Source of the DNA: an alpha proteobacterium SCGC AAA536-K22
Lineage (GTDB): Bacteria; Pseudomonadota; Alphaproteobacteria; Puniceispirillales; Marisalimonadaceae
DNA: 35,489 nt
Assembly: GCA_000421325.1 (NCBI GenBank)
Contig: ATWQ01000019.1
Span: forward strand, 1 to 35,489
Direction of reading: 5' to 3'
A program made the translations under genes and the position numbers. Under the pieces are notes generated by a model. That model saw only the letters and a program-made list of their open reading frames with translations. It was not told the DNA's origin and did not search any database. Every line of letters begins with the position of its first letter. The first letter of the stretch is position 1. Below, piece by piece: positions 17,834 through 26,214 of this stretch.

Positions 17834-18379
17834 TTAACTCTCATCACTATTAGTTTCAATTGATCCACCAGCTTTAACAATGGCATTCTCAAGATCATCT
17901 TGAGAGCATAAACTTAATAAAACAGGGTGTTTTGCTGTAATATTAGAAATATTCCAATGGCTTCTAGTTCGAATTTTTTCAATAGTATCTTTTGTTGTAC
18001 CAATTAATTTTGAAATTTGATTATTTTTAACTTCGGGATGATTTTTAACAATCCAAGCAATGGCGTCAGGTTTATCACCTCTCCTTGCTAAAGGAATATA
18101 TTTAGGTCCTTTATTTTTGCTTTTAGTTTCTGGTAATGAAGAAGAAGATTTTTTTAGAGATAGTGTTGAGTCATTACAGCAATTGTCAATTTCCTCTTGT
18201 GTAAGTTGTCCATTAAGTATTGGATCAAAACCTAAAATACCCTGACCTACGTCACCATCTGCAATAGCTTGAACTTCAAGTACATGAAGATTACAAAATT
18301 CAGAGATTTGTTCAAAGGTTAATGTTGTATTGTCAATTAACCATACTGCTGTCGCTTTTGGCATAAGTAGTGAGGACAT
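17834..18379 (-). CDS. trcR: DUF1013/TrcR-family cell-cycle regulator
   Basis: The N-terminus (MPKATAVWLIDNTTLTFEQISEFCNLHVLEVQAIADGDVGQGILGFDPI) and the later PLARRGDKPDAIAWIVKNHPE are hallmarks of the alphaproteobacterial DUF1013 family, named TrcR for a role in cell-cycle transcription. A central serine- and lysine-rich linker (about residues 74-90) joins two helix-turn-helix-like parts, the second ending SKLIGTTKDTIEKIR. At 181 residues, length is slightly below or near the usual. GGAG lies about 10 nt before the ATG. It stands alone downstream of leuA-ygfZ on the same strand. The family call is firm; the exact role is taken from family knowledge. Confidence 0.88.
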   Translation of the reverse strand: MSSLLMPKATAVWLIDNTTLTFEQISEFCNLHVLEVQAIADGDVGQGILGFDPILNGQLTQEEIDNCCNDSTLSLKKSSSSLPETKSKNKGPKYIPLARRGDKPDAIAWIVKNHPEVKNNQISKLIGTTKDTIEKIRTRSHWNISNITAKHPVLLSLCSQDDLENAIVKAGGSIETNSDES

Positions 18380-18524
18380 TTTTAAAACTCCGATTAATAG
18401 GTTTTATAGAAATAAGAATATTATATACAATAACACTATTTATATTTTGCATCATTATACTTATAAATTTCATGAAATATAGTAATAATTAAGTTGAAAT
18501 ATTTAGTTTGTCAATCGAAGAAGT

Positions 18525-19439
18525 TTAGATTTTTTTTGGAAGAGGAAGCATAAATTTAGGAAAGTTAATTTTAATTTTTGCATCTAAAAAATCACCTTCT
18601 AAATTTTTGTCTAATTCAAAACTATATAGATTGGATAATGTAATTTTAGCTATTCCGTACCAAAGATCATCTTCCTTATTATATAATAAGCAAATAATTT
18701 CACCAATTTCTTTATTTTCTAAAAATATTTTTTTCTTATCAAGGTTATTAAGCTTTAAATATGATAGTTTTTTGCTTTGAATAGAAATTGGAACATATTT
18801 TCTTTTTACTACCCCTTTCCATTTAATTCTTGCATTCACTTCTTGACCTATGAAGCAACCTTTATCAAAACTAATTCCACCTAATAAATCTAAATTAGTT
18901 TCTAAAGGAAGAGACACATTTGTTTCAATTTCTTTTGAACCCTCTAAAATACTGTTTTTATATCTTAGTAAATCATACCAATTTATATTTTTATCATCAT
19001 TCACATCGTTATTTTTAATTTCGGATTGGTCCTTAATATAAACTCTTCTAAGTATTTCATTAAAAAATCTTTTATCAATCAGGGTATGGGGATAATCTGA
19101 ATTATTAGTTGTGACCAAAACTTCATAACTAGTTTTTTCTATCGTAACTTCTCTTCTTAAATTATACATGTTTAGTTTTTTAATTAATTCATTTTGATGG
19201 TCCATGTCATATTCAACAAGAACTGATTTATCATTTAAAGATTTATTAAGATTATTTGAACTTACCAACATATAAAATAATATTCTACCTTGGGGTGATA
19301 GCAATGCGCTTGGTAAAGCTTCTTTTGGTTTTAACTTGGAGATGTCAGATGTCAAAATATTGTTTAAGAATTCAATACAATTGGCACCTGAAATTTTTAA
19401 AACTTTTCTATTTTTAAGATGAATACTTTTATTTTCCAT
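18525..19439 (-). CDS. ygfZ: YgfZ/GcvT-like folate-binding protein
   Basis: YgfZ (IBA57-like) proteins bind tetrahydrofolate and help assemble or repair iron-sulfur enzymes. The defining motif KGCFIGQE, with its conserved cysteine, occurs near residue 197 in FDKGCFIGQEVNARIKWKG. The N-terminal half has the GcvT-like ISGANCIEFLNNILTSDI and LSPQGRI segments. At 304 residues the length is normal. It begins 6 nt after leuA ends, so the two are one operon; LeuA is not itself an Fe-S enzyme, but isopropylmalate dehydratase of the same pathway is. The sequence is unusually lysine- and asparagine-rich. Confidence 0.87.
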   Translation of the reverse strand: MENKSIHLKNRKVLKISGANCIEFLNNILTSDISKLKPKEALPSALLSPQGRILFYMLVSSNNLNKSLNDKSVLVEYDMDHQNELIKKLNMYNLRREVTIEKTSYEVLVTTNNSDYPHTLIDKRFFNEILRRVYIKDQSEIKNNDVNDDKNINWYDLLRYKNSILEGSKEIETNVSLPLETNLDLLGGISFDKGCFIGQEVNARIKWKGVVKRKYVPISIQSKKLSYLKLNNLDKKKIFLENKEIGEIICLLYNKEDDLWYGIAKITLSNLYSFELDKNLEGDFLDAKIKINFPKFMLPLPKKI

Positions 19440-19445
19440 AATCAG

Positions 19446-21113
19446 TTAAGATGCAATTTTGTTAATTGCGCTAATAACAGCAAGAATTGGCGCAACTGTA
19501 ATACTTGTATCAATCCCACATCCAAAAATAGAATTTTCACCATTGTTAAATTTTAGCTCTACATAAGCAGCTGACTCAGCTTTTGAAGTTGCACTTCTAG
19601 TGTTTTGACCAAAGTCTTCTAATGTAAATTGTAAGTCAAAATTCTCACGCATTCCGTTGACAAACGCTGAAATAGGCCCATTCCCTTGTGAAGAAAACTC
19701 AATAATTTGACTTTTATAATTAACTTTAGCATTTATTATTTCTAAATTTGTTTCTCTATTAGCTCCTTCAACTTTAAAATCAACCAGTTCAAAGGGATTC
19801 TTTATAATGAAATTTTCATCAAAAGTTTGCCAAATTATATCACTTGTAATTTCGTTTCCAGTTTCATCTGCAATCTTTTGAACCTTTGAAGAAAGTTCTA
19901 TTTCTGCACCTTTTGGCAATCTTATTTGATAATCTGTTTCTAACAACCAAGCAGTTCCACCTTTCCCAGATTGGCTGTTAACTCGTATTATGGCTTCATA
20001 TGTTCGACCAATGTCAGCAGGATCAATCGGTAAGTATGGTACAGCCCATTTTTCACTTTTAGTTTTTTCAATACTCTCCATACCTTTTCTTATTGCATCT
20101 TGATGACTACCTGAAAATGCTGTGTGTACAAGGGATCCAGCATATGGATGTCTTTCATGAATTGGAAGTCTGTTACAAAACTCTGCTGTATCTATTAAAT
20201 CATTTATTTTGCTAAAATCTAAATTTGGATCTACGCCTTGCGTAAAAAGGTTAAGCCCTAACGTCACCAAATCTACGTTACCTGTACGCTCACCATTTCC
20301 AAATAAAGTTCCTTCAACTCTATCTGCTCCTGCCATTAATCCCAATTCAGTAGCAGCTATAGCAGTGCCTCTATCATTATGAGGGTGAAGCGATAAAATA
20401 ACTCTATTTCTTTCGTTAAAATTATTTCCCATCCACTCTATTTGATCAGCGTGGATATTTGGAGTAGACATTTCAACAGTTGCTGGAAGATTTATTATTA
20501 CTGGTTTTTCAATACTAGCTTCCCATACATCTAAAACATTTTCACATACATCTAGGGCGTATGGTAATTCTGTTCCCGTAAAACTCTCAGGAGAATACTG
20601 TAATCTTATATTAGAGGTACTTAATTGATACAATTGATCTGCAATTATTTTTGCTCCATCAGTTGCTATTTTTTTAACTCCTTCCATACTCTCTTTGAAA
20701 ACGACTTCTCTTTGTAAGGTGCTTGTAGAGTTATAAAGGTGGATAATTGCATTTTCGCATCCTTTTAGGCTCTCTAAAGTTTTAATGATCAATGCTTCTC
20801 TGGATTGAGTTAGTACTTGGACGGTTACATCATTAGGTATATGTCCTTCTGTAATTAATTCCCTAACAAAATTAAAGTCAGTATCAGATGCAGATGGAAA
20901 GCCTATTTCAATTTCTTTAAAGCCCATGTTAACTAATTGCTTAAACATACGCATTTTTCTAATTGAATCCATAGGTTCAACTAGAGCTTGATTACCATCT
21001 CTTAAATCAACGGAACACCACGTTGGAGCTTTAGTTATTAAATTATTTGGCCATTGCCTATTTGAAATTTCTACAGCAGGATATGGACTATACTTATTGT
21101 AGTTCTTATTCAT
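19446..21113 (-). CDS. leuA: 2-isopropylmalate synthase (long, LeuA2-type)
   Basis: LeuA condenses acetyl-CoA with 2-oxoisovalerate in the first step of leucine synthesis. The TIM-barrel motifs are WCSVDLRDGNQAL near residue 32 and HPHNDRGTAIAATELG, containing the HxH metal ligands. The C-terminal region from about residue 430 is the regulatory domain, ending GCGIDTSITVAPILAVISAI, where leucine feedback normally acts. The 555-residue length and the start KYSPYPAVEISNRQWP place it in the longer LeuA2 group also found in actinobacteria. A leucine leader peptide and attenuator lie just upstream. ygfZ follows 6 nt downstream. Confidence 0.95.
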   Translation of the reverse strand: MNKNYNKYSPYPAVEISNRQWPNNLITKAPTWCSVDLRDGNQALVEPMDSIRKMRMFKQLVNMGFKEIEIGFPSASDTDFNFVRELITEGHIPNDVTVQVLTQSREALIIKTLESLKGCENAIIHLYNSTSTLQREVVFKESMEGVKKIATDGAKIIADQLYQLSTSNIRLQYSPESFTGTELPYALDVCENVLDVWEASIEKPVIINLPATVEMSTPNIHADQIEWMGNNFNERNRVILSLHPHNDRGTAIAATELGLMAGADRVEGTLFGNGERTGNVDLVTLGLNLFTQGVDPNLDFSKINDLIDTAEFCNRLPIHERHPYAGSLVHTAFSGSHQDAIRKGMESIEKTKSEKWAVPYLPIDPADIGRTYEAIIRVNSQSGKGGTAWLLETDYQIRLPKGAEIELSSKVQKIADETGNEITSDIIWQTFDENFIIKNPFELVDFKVEGANRETNLEIINAKVNYKSQIIEFSSQGNGPISAFVNGMRENFDLQFTLEDFGQNTRSATSKAESAAYVELKFNNGENSIFGCGIDTSITVAPILAVISAINKIAS

Positions 21114-21161
21114 AATTCTATACCTTTATTTTAAGTTCAAAACTTAATTATTATTAATAAA

Positions 21162-21194
21162 CAAAAATTTACCCGGACTCCTTGGAGCACGGGT
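21162..21194 (-). terminator. leuA attenuator terminator hairpin
   Basis: On the - strand ACCCG pairs with CGGGT, and inside it CTCC pairs with GGAG around a two-base loop, with a small TG/TC internal loop. The sequence AAATTTTTG follows. The hairpin overlaps the last codons and the stop of the leader peptide, and lies 48 nt upstream of leuA. Ribosome position on the leucine codons would decide whether it forms. The anti-terminator partner was not worked out. Confidence 0.72.
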
Positions 21195-21246
21195 TTCTTA
21201 ATAAACTAAGAACTTTTATAGGATTTGAATTATTATCTTTAGTCAT
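21169..21246 (-). CDS. Leucine leader peptide for leuA attenuation
   Basis: A 25-codon reading frame starts at ATG 21246 and ends at TAA 21169-21171, 55 nt before leuA. Its middle reads V-L-S-L-L-R with leucine codons CTT, TTA and TTA, and its 3' end runs into a terminator-type hairpin followed by Ts. This is the usual layout of transcription attenuation by charged tRNA-Leu, and the downstream gene is the first leucine enzyme. Three leucines in five codons is modest but fits. There is no clear ribosome binding site, and the likely promoter is very close, so initiation may be near-leaderless. Inferred, not proven. Confidence 0.65.
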   Translation of the reverse strand: MTKDNNSNPIKVLSLLRNPCSKESG

Positions 21247-21257
21247 AGTGAGTATAC

Positions 21258-21285
21258 TTTATCAATTGTATAATTATTTAGTCAA
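21258..21285 (-). promoter_or_regulatory. Possible promoter of the leuA leader
   Basis: On the - strand TTGACT (21280-21285) is 16 nt from GATAAA (21258-21263), a fair sigma-70 match that would start RNA only a few bases before the leader ATG. A competing reading uses an upstream TTGTTA with TATACA. AT-rich DNA gives many such matches, so this is weak. Confidence 0.3.
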
Positions 21286-21393
21286 GTTCTAACAAGTATT
21301 TTAACATTTTTTAATATTGCCAAATAGCATGTTTAAAACTAACTTGCAGTAAAATACTAAAAGTTGGAATTTATTTAAAATTATAGGATTTTA

Positions 21394-23196
21394 ATGACAG
21401 ATATTAATCTAATAAGAAATTTTTCTATTATAGCTCACATTGATCACGGCAAATCAACACTTGCTGATAGGTTAATTCAAGAATGTAGAGGTTTGGCAGA
21501 TAGGGAGATGAAGGAGCAGGTTCTTGATAATATGGAAATTGAAAGGGAAAGAGGAATTACCATAAAAGCACAGACTGTTAGATTATTATACAAGCATACG
21601 GATAATAAAACTTACACATTGAATTTAATGGATACTCCAGGTCACGTGGATTTTGCTTACGAAGTTTCTAGATCTTTGTCAGCATGTGAGGGTTCATTGC
21701 TTGTAGTAGATTCTTCTCAAGGAGTAGAGGCTCAGACCCTTGCCAATGTTTATCAGGCAATTGAAGTTAATCATGAAATTGTTACTGTGCTAAATAAAAT
21801 TGATTTGCCTGCCTCGGAACCTGAAAGAATAAGAAAACAAATTGAAGATGTCATTGGTTTGCCTGGAGAAGAAGGAATAGAGGTTTCTGCAAAAACTGGT
21901 CAAGGAATAAAAGAAGTTTTATCATATTTGGTAGAACAGTTAGAACCACCTGTTGGAGATGCAAGCGCTTCTTTGCAAGCTCTTCTGATAGATAGTTGGT
22001 ATGATCCTTACTTAGGTGTTCTTACATTAGTGAGAGTGGTAAATGGGACTTTAAAAAAAGGTCAAAAAATTCGTTTTATGTCAACAAAAGTATCTCACAC
22101 AATTGAAAAACTAGGTATATTTACTCCTAAAATAATGGATGTAGACATGCTTGGCCCAGGTGAAATTGGTTTTATAACAGCCTCAGTTAAAACTGTGGCT
22201 GATTGTAAAGTTGGTGATACTATAACAGATGAGCGTAATCCTGTAGAAACTATGTTGCCTGGTTTTAAACCTTCAGTACCAGTTGTTTTTTGTGGTCTTT
22301 TCCCTATGGATAATGCTCAATTTTCTGATTTAAGAGAGGCATTAAGCAAATTATCTTTAAATGACGCATCTTTTAGTTTTGAAGCTGAGACTTCAGCTGC
22401 TTTAGGATTTGGTTTTAGATGTGGCTTTCTAGGACTTTTACACATGGAAATAATCAGAGAGAGATTGACCAGGGAGTTTGACTTAGAATTAATTTCTACG
22501 GCTCCTTCAGTAGTTTATAAAGTCCAAAAAAATGATAATACAGACGTATTACTTCATAATCCTGCAGATTTACCTGATGTAAACCATATAAATTTCATAG
22601 AAGAGCCTTGGATTAAAGCTACTATCATGGTTCCAGATGAATATGTTGGCTCAGTCTTGACACTTTGTACTGAAAGAAGGGGAGAGCAAATAGATTTAAC
22701 ATATGCAGGAACTAGAGCTATGATCGTTTATAAATTGCCTCTAAATGAAGTTGTTTTTGATTTTTATGACAAGTTGAAAAGTATGACTTCAGGCTACGCA
22801 AGTTTTGATTACCAAATTGATAATTATAAGCAAGGTAATCTTGTTCGTGTGTCGATATTAGTAAATGGAGATCCTGTTGATGCTCTGGCTATGATAAGTC
22901 ATAGGGATCAGGCAGAAAGTAGAGGTCGTGCTATATGTACAAGACTAAAAGATTTAATACCTAGGCAACTTTTTAAAGTTGCTTTACAGGCTGCGATTGG
23001 GGGAAAGGTAATTGCTAGAGAAACGATTGCGGCTATGCGAAAAGATGTTACAGCAAAATGTTATGGTGGCGATATCAGCCGTAAAAAGAAACTATTAGAA
23101 AAACAAAAAGCTGGTAAAAAAAGGATGAGGCAGTTCGGGAGCGTTGAGATACCACAGAATGCGTTTTTTGAAGCACTTAAAATGGGTGATAATTAA
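21394..23196 (+). CDS. lepA: Elongation factor 4 (LepA)
   Basis: LepA is a ribosome-associated translational GTPase. At 600 residues it is standard length. The GTPase motifs are AHIDHGKST (G1, near residue 14), RGITIKAQT (switch I), DTPGH (G3), NKIDLP (G4) and SAKTG (G5). The LepA-specific C-terminal domain is present, with [27 protein letters not shown] and [27 protein letters not shown] lies 5 nt before the ATG. It is divergent from leuA and is the last conserved chromosomal gene on this strand before the integration hotspot. Confidence 0.97.
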   Translation: MTDINLIRNFSIIAHIDHGKSTLADRLIQECRGLADREMKEQVLDNMEIERERGITIKAQTVRLLYKHTDNKTYTLNLMDTPGHVDFAYEVSRSLSACEGSLLVVDSSQGVEAQTLANVYQAIEVNHEIVTVLNKIDLPASEPERIRKQIEDVIGLPGEEGIEVSAKTGQGIKEVLSYLVEQLEPPVGDASASLQALLIDSWYDPYLGVLTLVRVVNGTLKKGQKIRFMSTKVSHTIEKLGIFTPKIMDVDMLGPGEIGFITASVKTVADCKVGDTITDERNPVETMLPGFKPSVPVVFCGLFPMDNAQFSDLREALSKLSLNDASFSFEAETSAALGFGFRCGFLGLLHMEIIRERLTREFDLELISTAPSVVYKVQKNDNTDVLLHNPADLPDVNHINFIEEPWIKATIMVPDEYVGSVLTLCTERRGEQIDLTYAGTRAMIVYKLPLNEVVFDFYDKLKSMTSGYASFDYQIDNYKQGNLVRVSILVNGDPVDALAMISHRDQAESRGRAICTRLKDLIPRQLFKVALQAAIGGKVIARETIAAMRKDVTAKCYGGDISRKKKLLEKQKAGKKRMRQFGSVEIPQNAFFEALKMGDN

Positions 23197-23227
23197 TTAA
23201 AATCTTTTTGAATTAGTAGTTTGTTAC

Positions 23228-23566
23228 TTATCTTTTAACTGATTTTTTAATTCCAAATGCAATTAATACAAAACTTAAAAAGGCCAACACAGGCGCTGCT
23301 GGAAGTAATAATATAGACGATATAAACGGATGCCAAATAAATCCTGAGCAATTTAGTACATCCAGAGCGGAACAAGGATCAACGTATCTGCTAACTATAA
23401 CTTCAGCGACTTGCAGGCTATTTGGGGCGAAATAAAACCAAAATTGTCCTAACTGAGTAATTTCATTCTTATTTTCAATCTGTAAAATTATATCAAAGTA
23501 ATTGCTAACAAGTGTTAGTACAAAGGAACTTACCCCCAAAAGTATAAAAATTCTTCCTGTGATCAA
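23228..23566 (-). CDS. Small two-helix membrane protein of unknown function
   Basis: This 112-residue protein has a hydrophobic N-terminal helix (about residues 4-23), a central loop of roughly 45 residues containing two cysteines (DPCSALDVLNC), and a long hydrophobic C-terminal helix (about residues 80-105) ending in a basic tail (KKSVKR). Both ends are likely cytoplasmic with a periplasmic loop whose cysteines could form a disulfide. It lies tail to tail with lepA. I do not recognise the family. It is probably a real gene on membrane pattern and position. Confidence 0.6.
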   Translation of the reverse strand: MITGRIFILLGVSSFVLTLVSNYFDIILQIENKNEITQLGQFWFYFAPNSLQVAEVIVSRYVDPCSALDVLNCSGFIWHPFISSILLLPAAPVLAFLSFVLIAFGIKKSVKR

Positions 23567-23686
23567 CTTTAAAATCCTAAAAATTTATTAGATGCATAAT
23601 TAAGACTTATAATTACAAATTCAATAAAATAATAGTTTATATTAACTTGCTCATTAAAAAATGTTGATGTAAAATTTTAATATTTT

Positions 23687-23776
23687 GGAGGGGTGGCCGA
23701 GCGGTTTAAGGCGCACGCCTGGAAAGCGTGTTGGGGTTAACGCCTCTCAAGGGTTCGAATCCCTTCCTCTCCGCCA
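23687..23776 (+). tRNA. tRNA-Ser (anticodon GGA), integration target
   Basis: This is a class II cloverleaf of 90 nt including CCA. The acceptor arm is GGAGGGG with CCTCTCC, the anticodon stem is CACGC/GCGTG with GGA at 23721-23723, a long variable arm follows (TTGGGGTTAACGCCTCTCAA), then the T arm GGGTTCGAATCCC. CCA is encoded. Its last bases, from 23760, are repeated at 25112 and 35369, showing that this tRNA is the attachment site of mobile elements that restore an intact tRNA 3' end. Confidence 0.98.
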
Positions 23777-23785
23777 ATATATAAA
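23760..23785 (+). repeat. Attachment core 1 (in tRNA-Ser 3' end)
   Basis: This 26-nt block is the tRNA 3' end (CCCTTCCTCTCCGCCA) plus one base before and AATATATAAA after. It is identical to 25112-25137. The similarity continues, with small indels, for about 65 nt more into the TACCCA motif. This is the left boundary of the accessory region. Confidence 0.9.
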
Positions 23786-23828
23786 TATACAATAAAAACA
23801 ATAACTTAAATATCAGATAATATTATTT

Positions 23829-23850
23829 GTACCCAGAATGTACCCAGTTT
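23829..23850 (+). promoter_or_regulatory. Integrase arm-type motif A
   Basis: GTACCCAGAATGTACCCAG followed by TTT is a direct tandem of GTACCCAG with 3 nt between the units. It begins 53 nt after the tRNA CCA. Nearly identical copies occur at 25181 and 35288, and a diverged one at 35440. Position relative to the att cores suggests arm-type binding sites for the tyrosine integrase. Confidence 0.6.
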
Positions 23851-23984
23851 AAATCTACTAACATTATTTGTTTAATTCTTAGAATATTAATATGAAGTTC
23901 GTTATAAGTTAGTAATAATTAAAAAAGTTGTTTAATAAATTATTTTAGCCATCATTTTGATATATATTTTGTGGAGTTTTATTA

Positions 23985-25097
23985 ATGAAAAAATTTATTT
24001 TAGCTTTTATTTCAATTATTTTTAGTTTTAGTACTCTTGCTGAAGTTGATAAACGTTACGTAAAAAAAAGAATGATGGGACGAGACTTAAACTCTAGGGA
24101 AGGCAAAGGGCCTACACCAGTTGCATTTTTTGAAAATAAAAATCCACAGCAAACTAAGCTTGGTCAAAAAATAAATCTAGATAAATTCTTCAAAGCTCCA
24201 GGTAATTTCTCTGCCGTCGCAATGAAGGACGGCAAGATTGTTTATGAAAGATATAATAAAAAACTAAAAGCTAATCCAGATTTCTATGCGCATGGGATGT
24301 CTATGACTAAAACAGCTCTAGGGTTAACAATGGGACATTTATTATGCAGTGGGCAAATAAAATCTTTAGATGATACAACTTCTAAGTATTCACAATCTTT
24401 AAACAACAGTATCTACAAAGATATCACTGTTCGTAATTTATTAAGGATGTCTAGTGGTATTAATGAGAATCGTGATAATGAAAGAAAACTAAATCACATA
24501 ATGATGAATCGTAAAAATAATGGAAGTAATGATTTAGTAAAAGTAATTCAAAAAATTAAAACTAAATTTTCTGAACAAGGGAAGATGAGTAGATATCATT
24601 CTCTTGATATAACCGCTGCATCAATATTAATTAATGAGATAACACAAAAATCTGTTGCTCAAGTTTTTTTTGAAGATGTTTTTCCAAATATAAAACCAGA
24701 AGGTTCTTTATATTGGCTTGAAGATAATAATAAAATGTCACTAGGTATGGCTGGTATGTTTATGAAAACTAGAGATTGGGCAAACATGGCTAACTATATG
24801 AATAAAGAAATTAATTCAAAATCTTGTATGGGTAATTATCTCCTAGATGGTATCAAAAACGCATTACCAACTAATCTAAGAAAATATCAAAAATATGGTT
24901 ATTATTTTTGGATTTCTGAAATTTCAGGTAAACCAGTTATTGTTTTAACTGGTAAATGGGGACAAATTGCTGTGGCAAATCATTATAATAATAGTGTAAT
25001 TGCTTTGCTATCAGTTACTAATAAATTTAAATATAAAGGTAAAAAAATTATACAAGAGATAATTCCAGCAGCCACAATGGAACTTGGAAATTTCTAA
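23985..25097 (+). CDS. Exported serine hydrolase, beta-lactamase/6-aminohexanoate-hydrolase superfamily
   Basis: This is a 370-residue penicillin-binding-protein-fold serine hydrolase. It starts with a signal peptide (hydrophobic residues 4-18, likely cleavage after A19). The SxxK pair is S106-M-T-K109 in HGMSMTKTALG, the second motif is a Tyr (Y204) in RYHSLD, and LTGKWGQ near residue 321 occupies the third-motif position. The DITVRNLLRMSSGIN block is also typical. Members hydrolyse amides or esters, including beta-lactams, nylon oligomers and lipid esters; substrate is unknown here. It is the only gene of the small att-bounded segment, so it is horizontally acquired cargo. It ends 15 nt before the second att core. 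Confidence 0.85.
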   Translation: MKKFILAFISIIFSFSTLAEVDKRYVKKRMMGRDLNSREGKGPTPVAFFENKNPQQTKLGQKINLDKFFKAPGNFSAVAMKDGKIVYERYNKKLKANPDFYAHGMSMTKTALGLTMGHLLCSGQIKSLDDTTSKYSQSLNNSIYKDITVRNLLRMSSGINENRDNERKLNHIMMNRKNNGSNDLVKVIQKIKTKFSEQGKMSRYHSLDITAASILINEITQKSVAQVFFEDVFPNIKPEGSLYWLEDNNKMSLGMAGMFMKTRDWANMANYMNKEINSKSCMGNYLLDGIKNALPTNLRKYQKYGYYFWISEISGKPVIVLTGKWGQIAVANHYNNSVIALLSVTNKFKYKGKKIIQEIIPAATMELGNF

Positions 25098-25111
25098 GTG
25101 TCAATTTAGTT

Positions 25112-25137
25112 TCCCTTCCTCTCCGCCAATATATAAA
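25112..25137 (+). repeat. Attachment core 2
   Basis: A 26-nt direct copy of 23760-23785, including the tRNA 3' end with CCA. It separates the small serine-hydrolase segment from the 10-kb element. Only the tRNA 3' fragment is repeated, without the rest of the tRNA, as expected for a recombination junction rather than a duplicated tRNA gene. Confidence 0.92.
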
Positions 25138-25180
25138 AAGTTAATAAAATCAATAACTTAATATAATTTAAATATCATTT

Positions 25181-25202
25181 GTACCTAGAAAGTACCCAGT
25201 TT
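25181..25202 (+). promoter_or_regulatory. Integrase arm-type motif B
   Basis: GTACCTAGAAAGTACCCAG plus TTT, a copy of motif A with two substitutions. It begins 53 nt after the CCA of core 2, exactly the spacing seen for motif A after core 1. It would form the right arm of attP when the 10-kb element excises. Confidence 0.58.
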
Positions 25203-25256
25203 TGATTTATATTTTTTTGTTAATAGTATCTTTATTTTATTGATATTTTAATATTG

Positions 25257-25676
25257 TTAAGATGATTCTTTTGAAAAATAAGTATAATCCAGTCCATTAT
25301 AGTCACTAATATCCAAGTTTTTTTTGTCTATTTCCATTAATGGCATTACTGGTTGAGATTTAATTTGCAACCATTGGGGTGCTTTACAAGAGTATTTAGA
25401 AATATCTTTTTGAATATATTGATAGTACTCGTAAACATTAAGGTAGTAGTCTTTGCAGTGAAAAACTCCATCAATTAACTCAGGAGATTTAAACCCATAA
25501 CTTATCAAATCATCAACTACCTTATGCATATGCAATCTATCCATAGTAGTGAATCTAGTTAACTCACCCTCAACTTCATCTGACATTCCATCATTTAGCC
25601 ATCCATTCCAGCCACTGGGATACTTTGCACTGATAATATTTTTAGTGGTAAATAGGGTTTCAAATAATGATTTCAT
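25257..25676 (-). CDS. Hypothetical protein, element left end
   Basis: I do not recognise this 139-residue protein. It has no signal peptide or membrane helix and is rich in aromatic residues (KYPSGWNGWLNDGM, CKDYYLNVYEYYQYI), with a predicted mixed helical fold. A histidine pair in DRLHMHKVVDDL and two cysteines are present, but no catalytic pattern is evident. It lies 18 nt after the exported protein at 25695-26111 on the same strand, so they probably form a two-gene operon. No clear ribosome binding site precedes the ATG, consistent with coupling. It is the leftmost gene of the 10-kb element. Confidence 0.55.
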   Translation of the reverse strand: MKSLFETLFTTKNIISAKYPSGWNGWLNDGMSDEVEGELTRFTTMDRLHMHKVVDDLISYGFKSPELIDGVFHCKDYYLNVYEYYQYIQKDISKYSCKAPQWLQIKSQPVMPLMEIDKKNLDISDYNGLDYTYFSKESS

Positions 25677-25694
25677 AATTATCGTAAAAAAAGT

Positions 25695-26111
25695 TTATTC
25701 TAATTTACAAGTTCCATAATCAATGAAACCCATAGTTGGCGTTTTAATAAAATAAAATTCACCATTGTTTAATACCAAAGTATCAGCATATTGGTTAACT
25801 ACTCTTATACTATTTTTGCCAATGTACCACTCACCTGCATTTTTTTTTCTTAGCTTATGCATATGCCCATCAAAAACTCTTTTCAAAATTATTTCATTTT
25901 CTGTAGAAAGAATTGTATAATCCATCTTATTTGAACTTTGATATACAATTGGGTTAATGATTTCCTTTCCTGTATCTCTGTTTTTGCATATAGCGTAATG
26001 ACCACAAGCTGCTAATTCAATTCTCTTAACTGCTTTACATTTATAGGTATTAAAAGCATATGAATAATGAGAGAATAAAATGACGAATAATAAAGATAAA
26101 TGAACCTTCAT
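25695..26111 (-). CDS. Small exported cysteine-containing protein
   Basis: The 138-residue protein begins with a clear signal peptide (KVHLSLLFVILFSHYSYA, cleavage near residue 19). The mature part holds four cysteines: YKCKAV, LAACGHYAICKN and GTCKLE, so two disulfides are possible. Its strand-rich composition (DTLVLNNGEFYFIKTP) suggests a small periplasmic beta-domain. Similar small exported proteins with a terminal cysteine occur elsewhere in the element (30710-31063, 28975-29370), which hints at a theme but not at homology. Function unknown. Confidence 0.62.
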   Translation of the reverse strand: MKVHLSLLFVILFSHYSYAFNTYKCKAVKRIELAACGHYAICKNRDTGKEIINPIVYQSSNKMDYTILSTENEIILKRVFDGHMHKLRKKNAGEWYIGKNSIRVVNQYADTLVLNNGEFYFIKTPTMGFIDYGTCKLE

Positions 26112-26214
26112 ACTAAATCTCCTGTCTAATTGATTGTATAACTATTTCTAGTTTAAACAGTCTTAAAGATGACAAATTATTAATATCTAATCATAAGCAT
26201 ATATTGAGGATTTT

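Larger units (their letters stand above)
23760..25137. mobile_element. Small integrated segment or element remnant (about 1.35 kb)
   Basis: The segment is bounded by the two 26-nt identical cores at 23760 and 25112. It holds one gene, an exported serine hydrolase, and a TACCCA arm-type motif at the left end, but no integrase. It could be a decayed element that lost its integrase, or a passenger mobilised by the neighbour's integrase, whose arm motif is nearly the same. I cannot distinguish these from the sequence. Confidence 0.72.
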
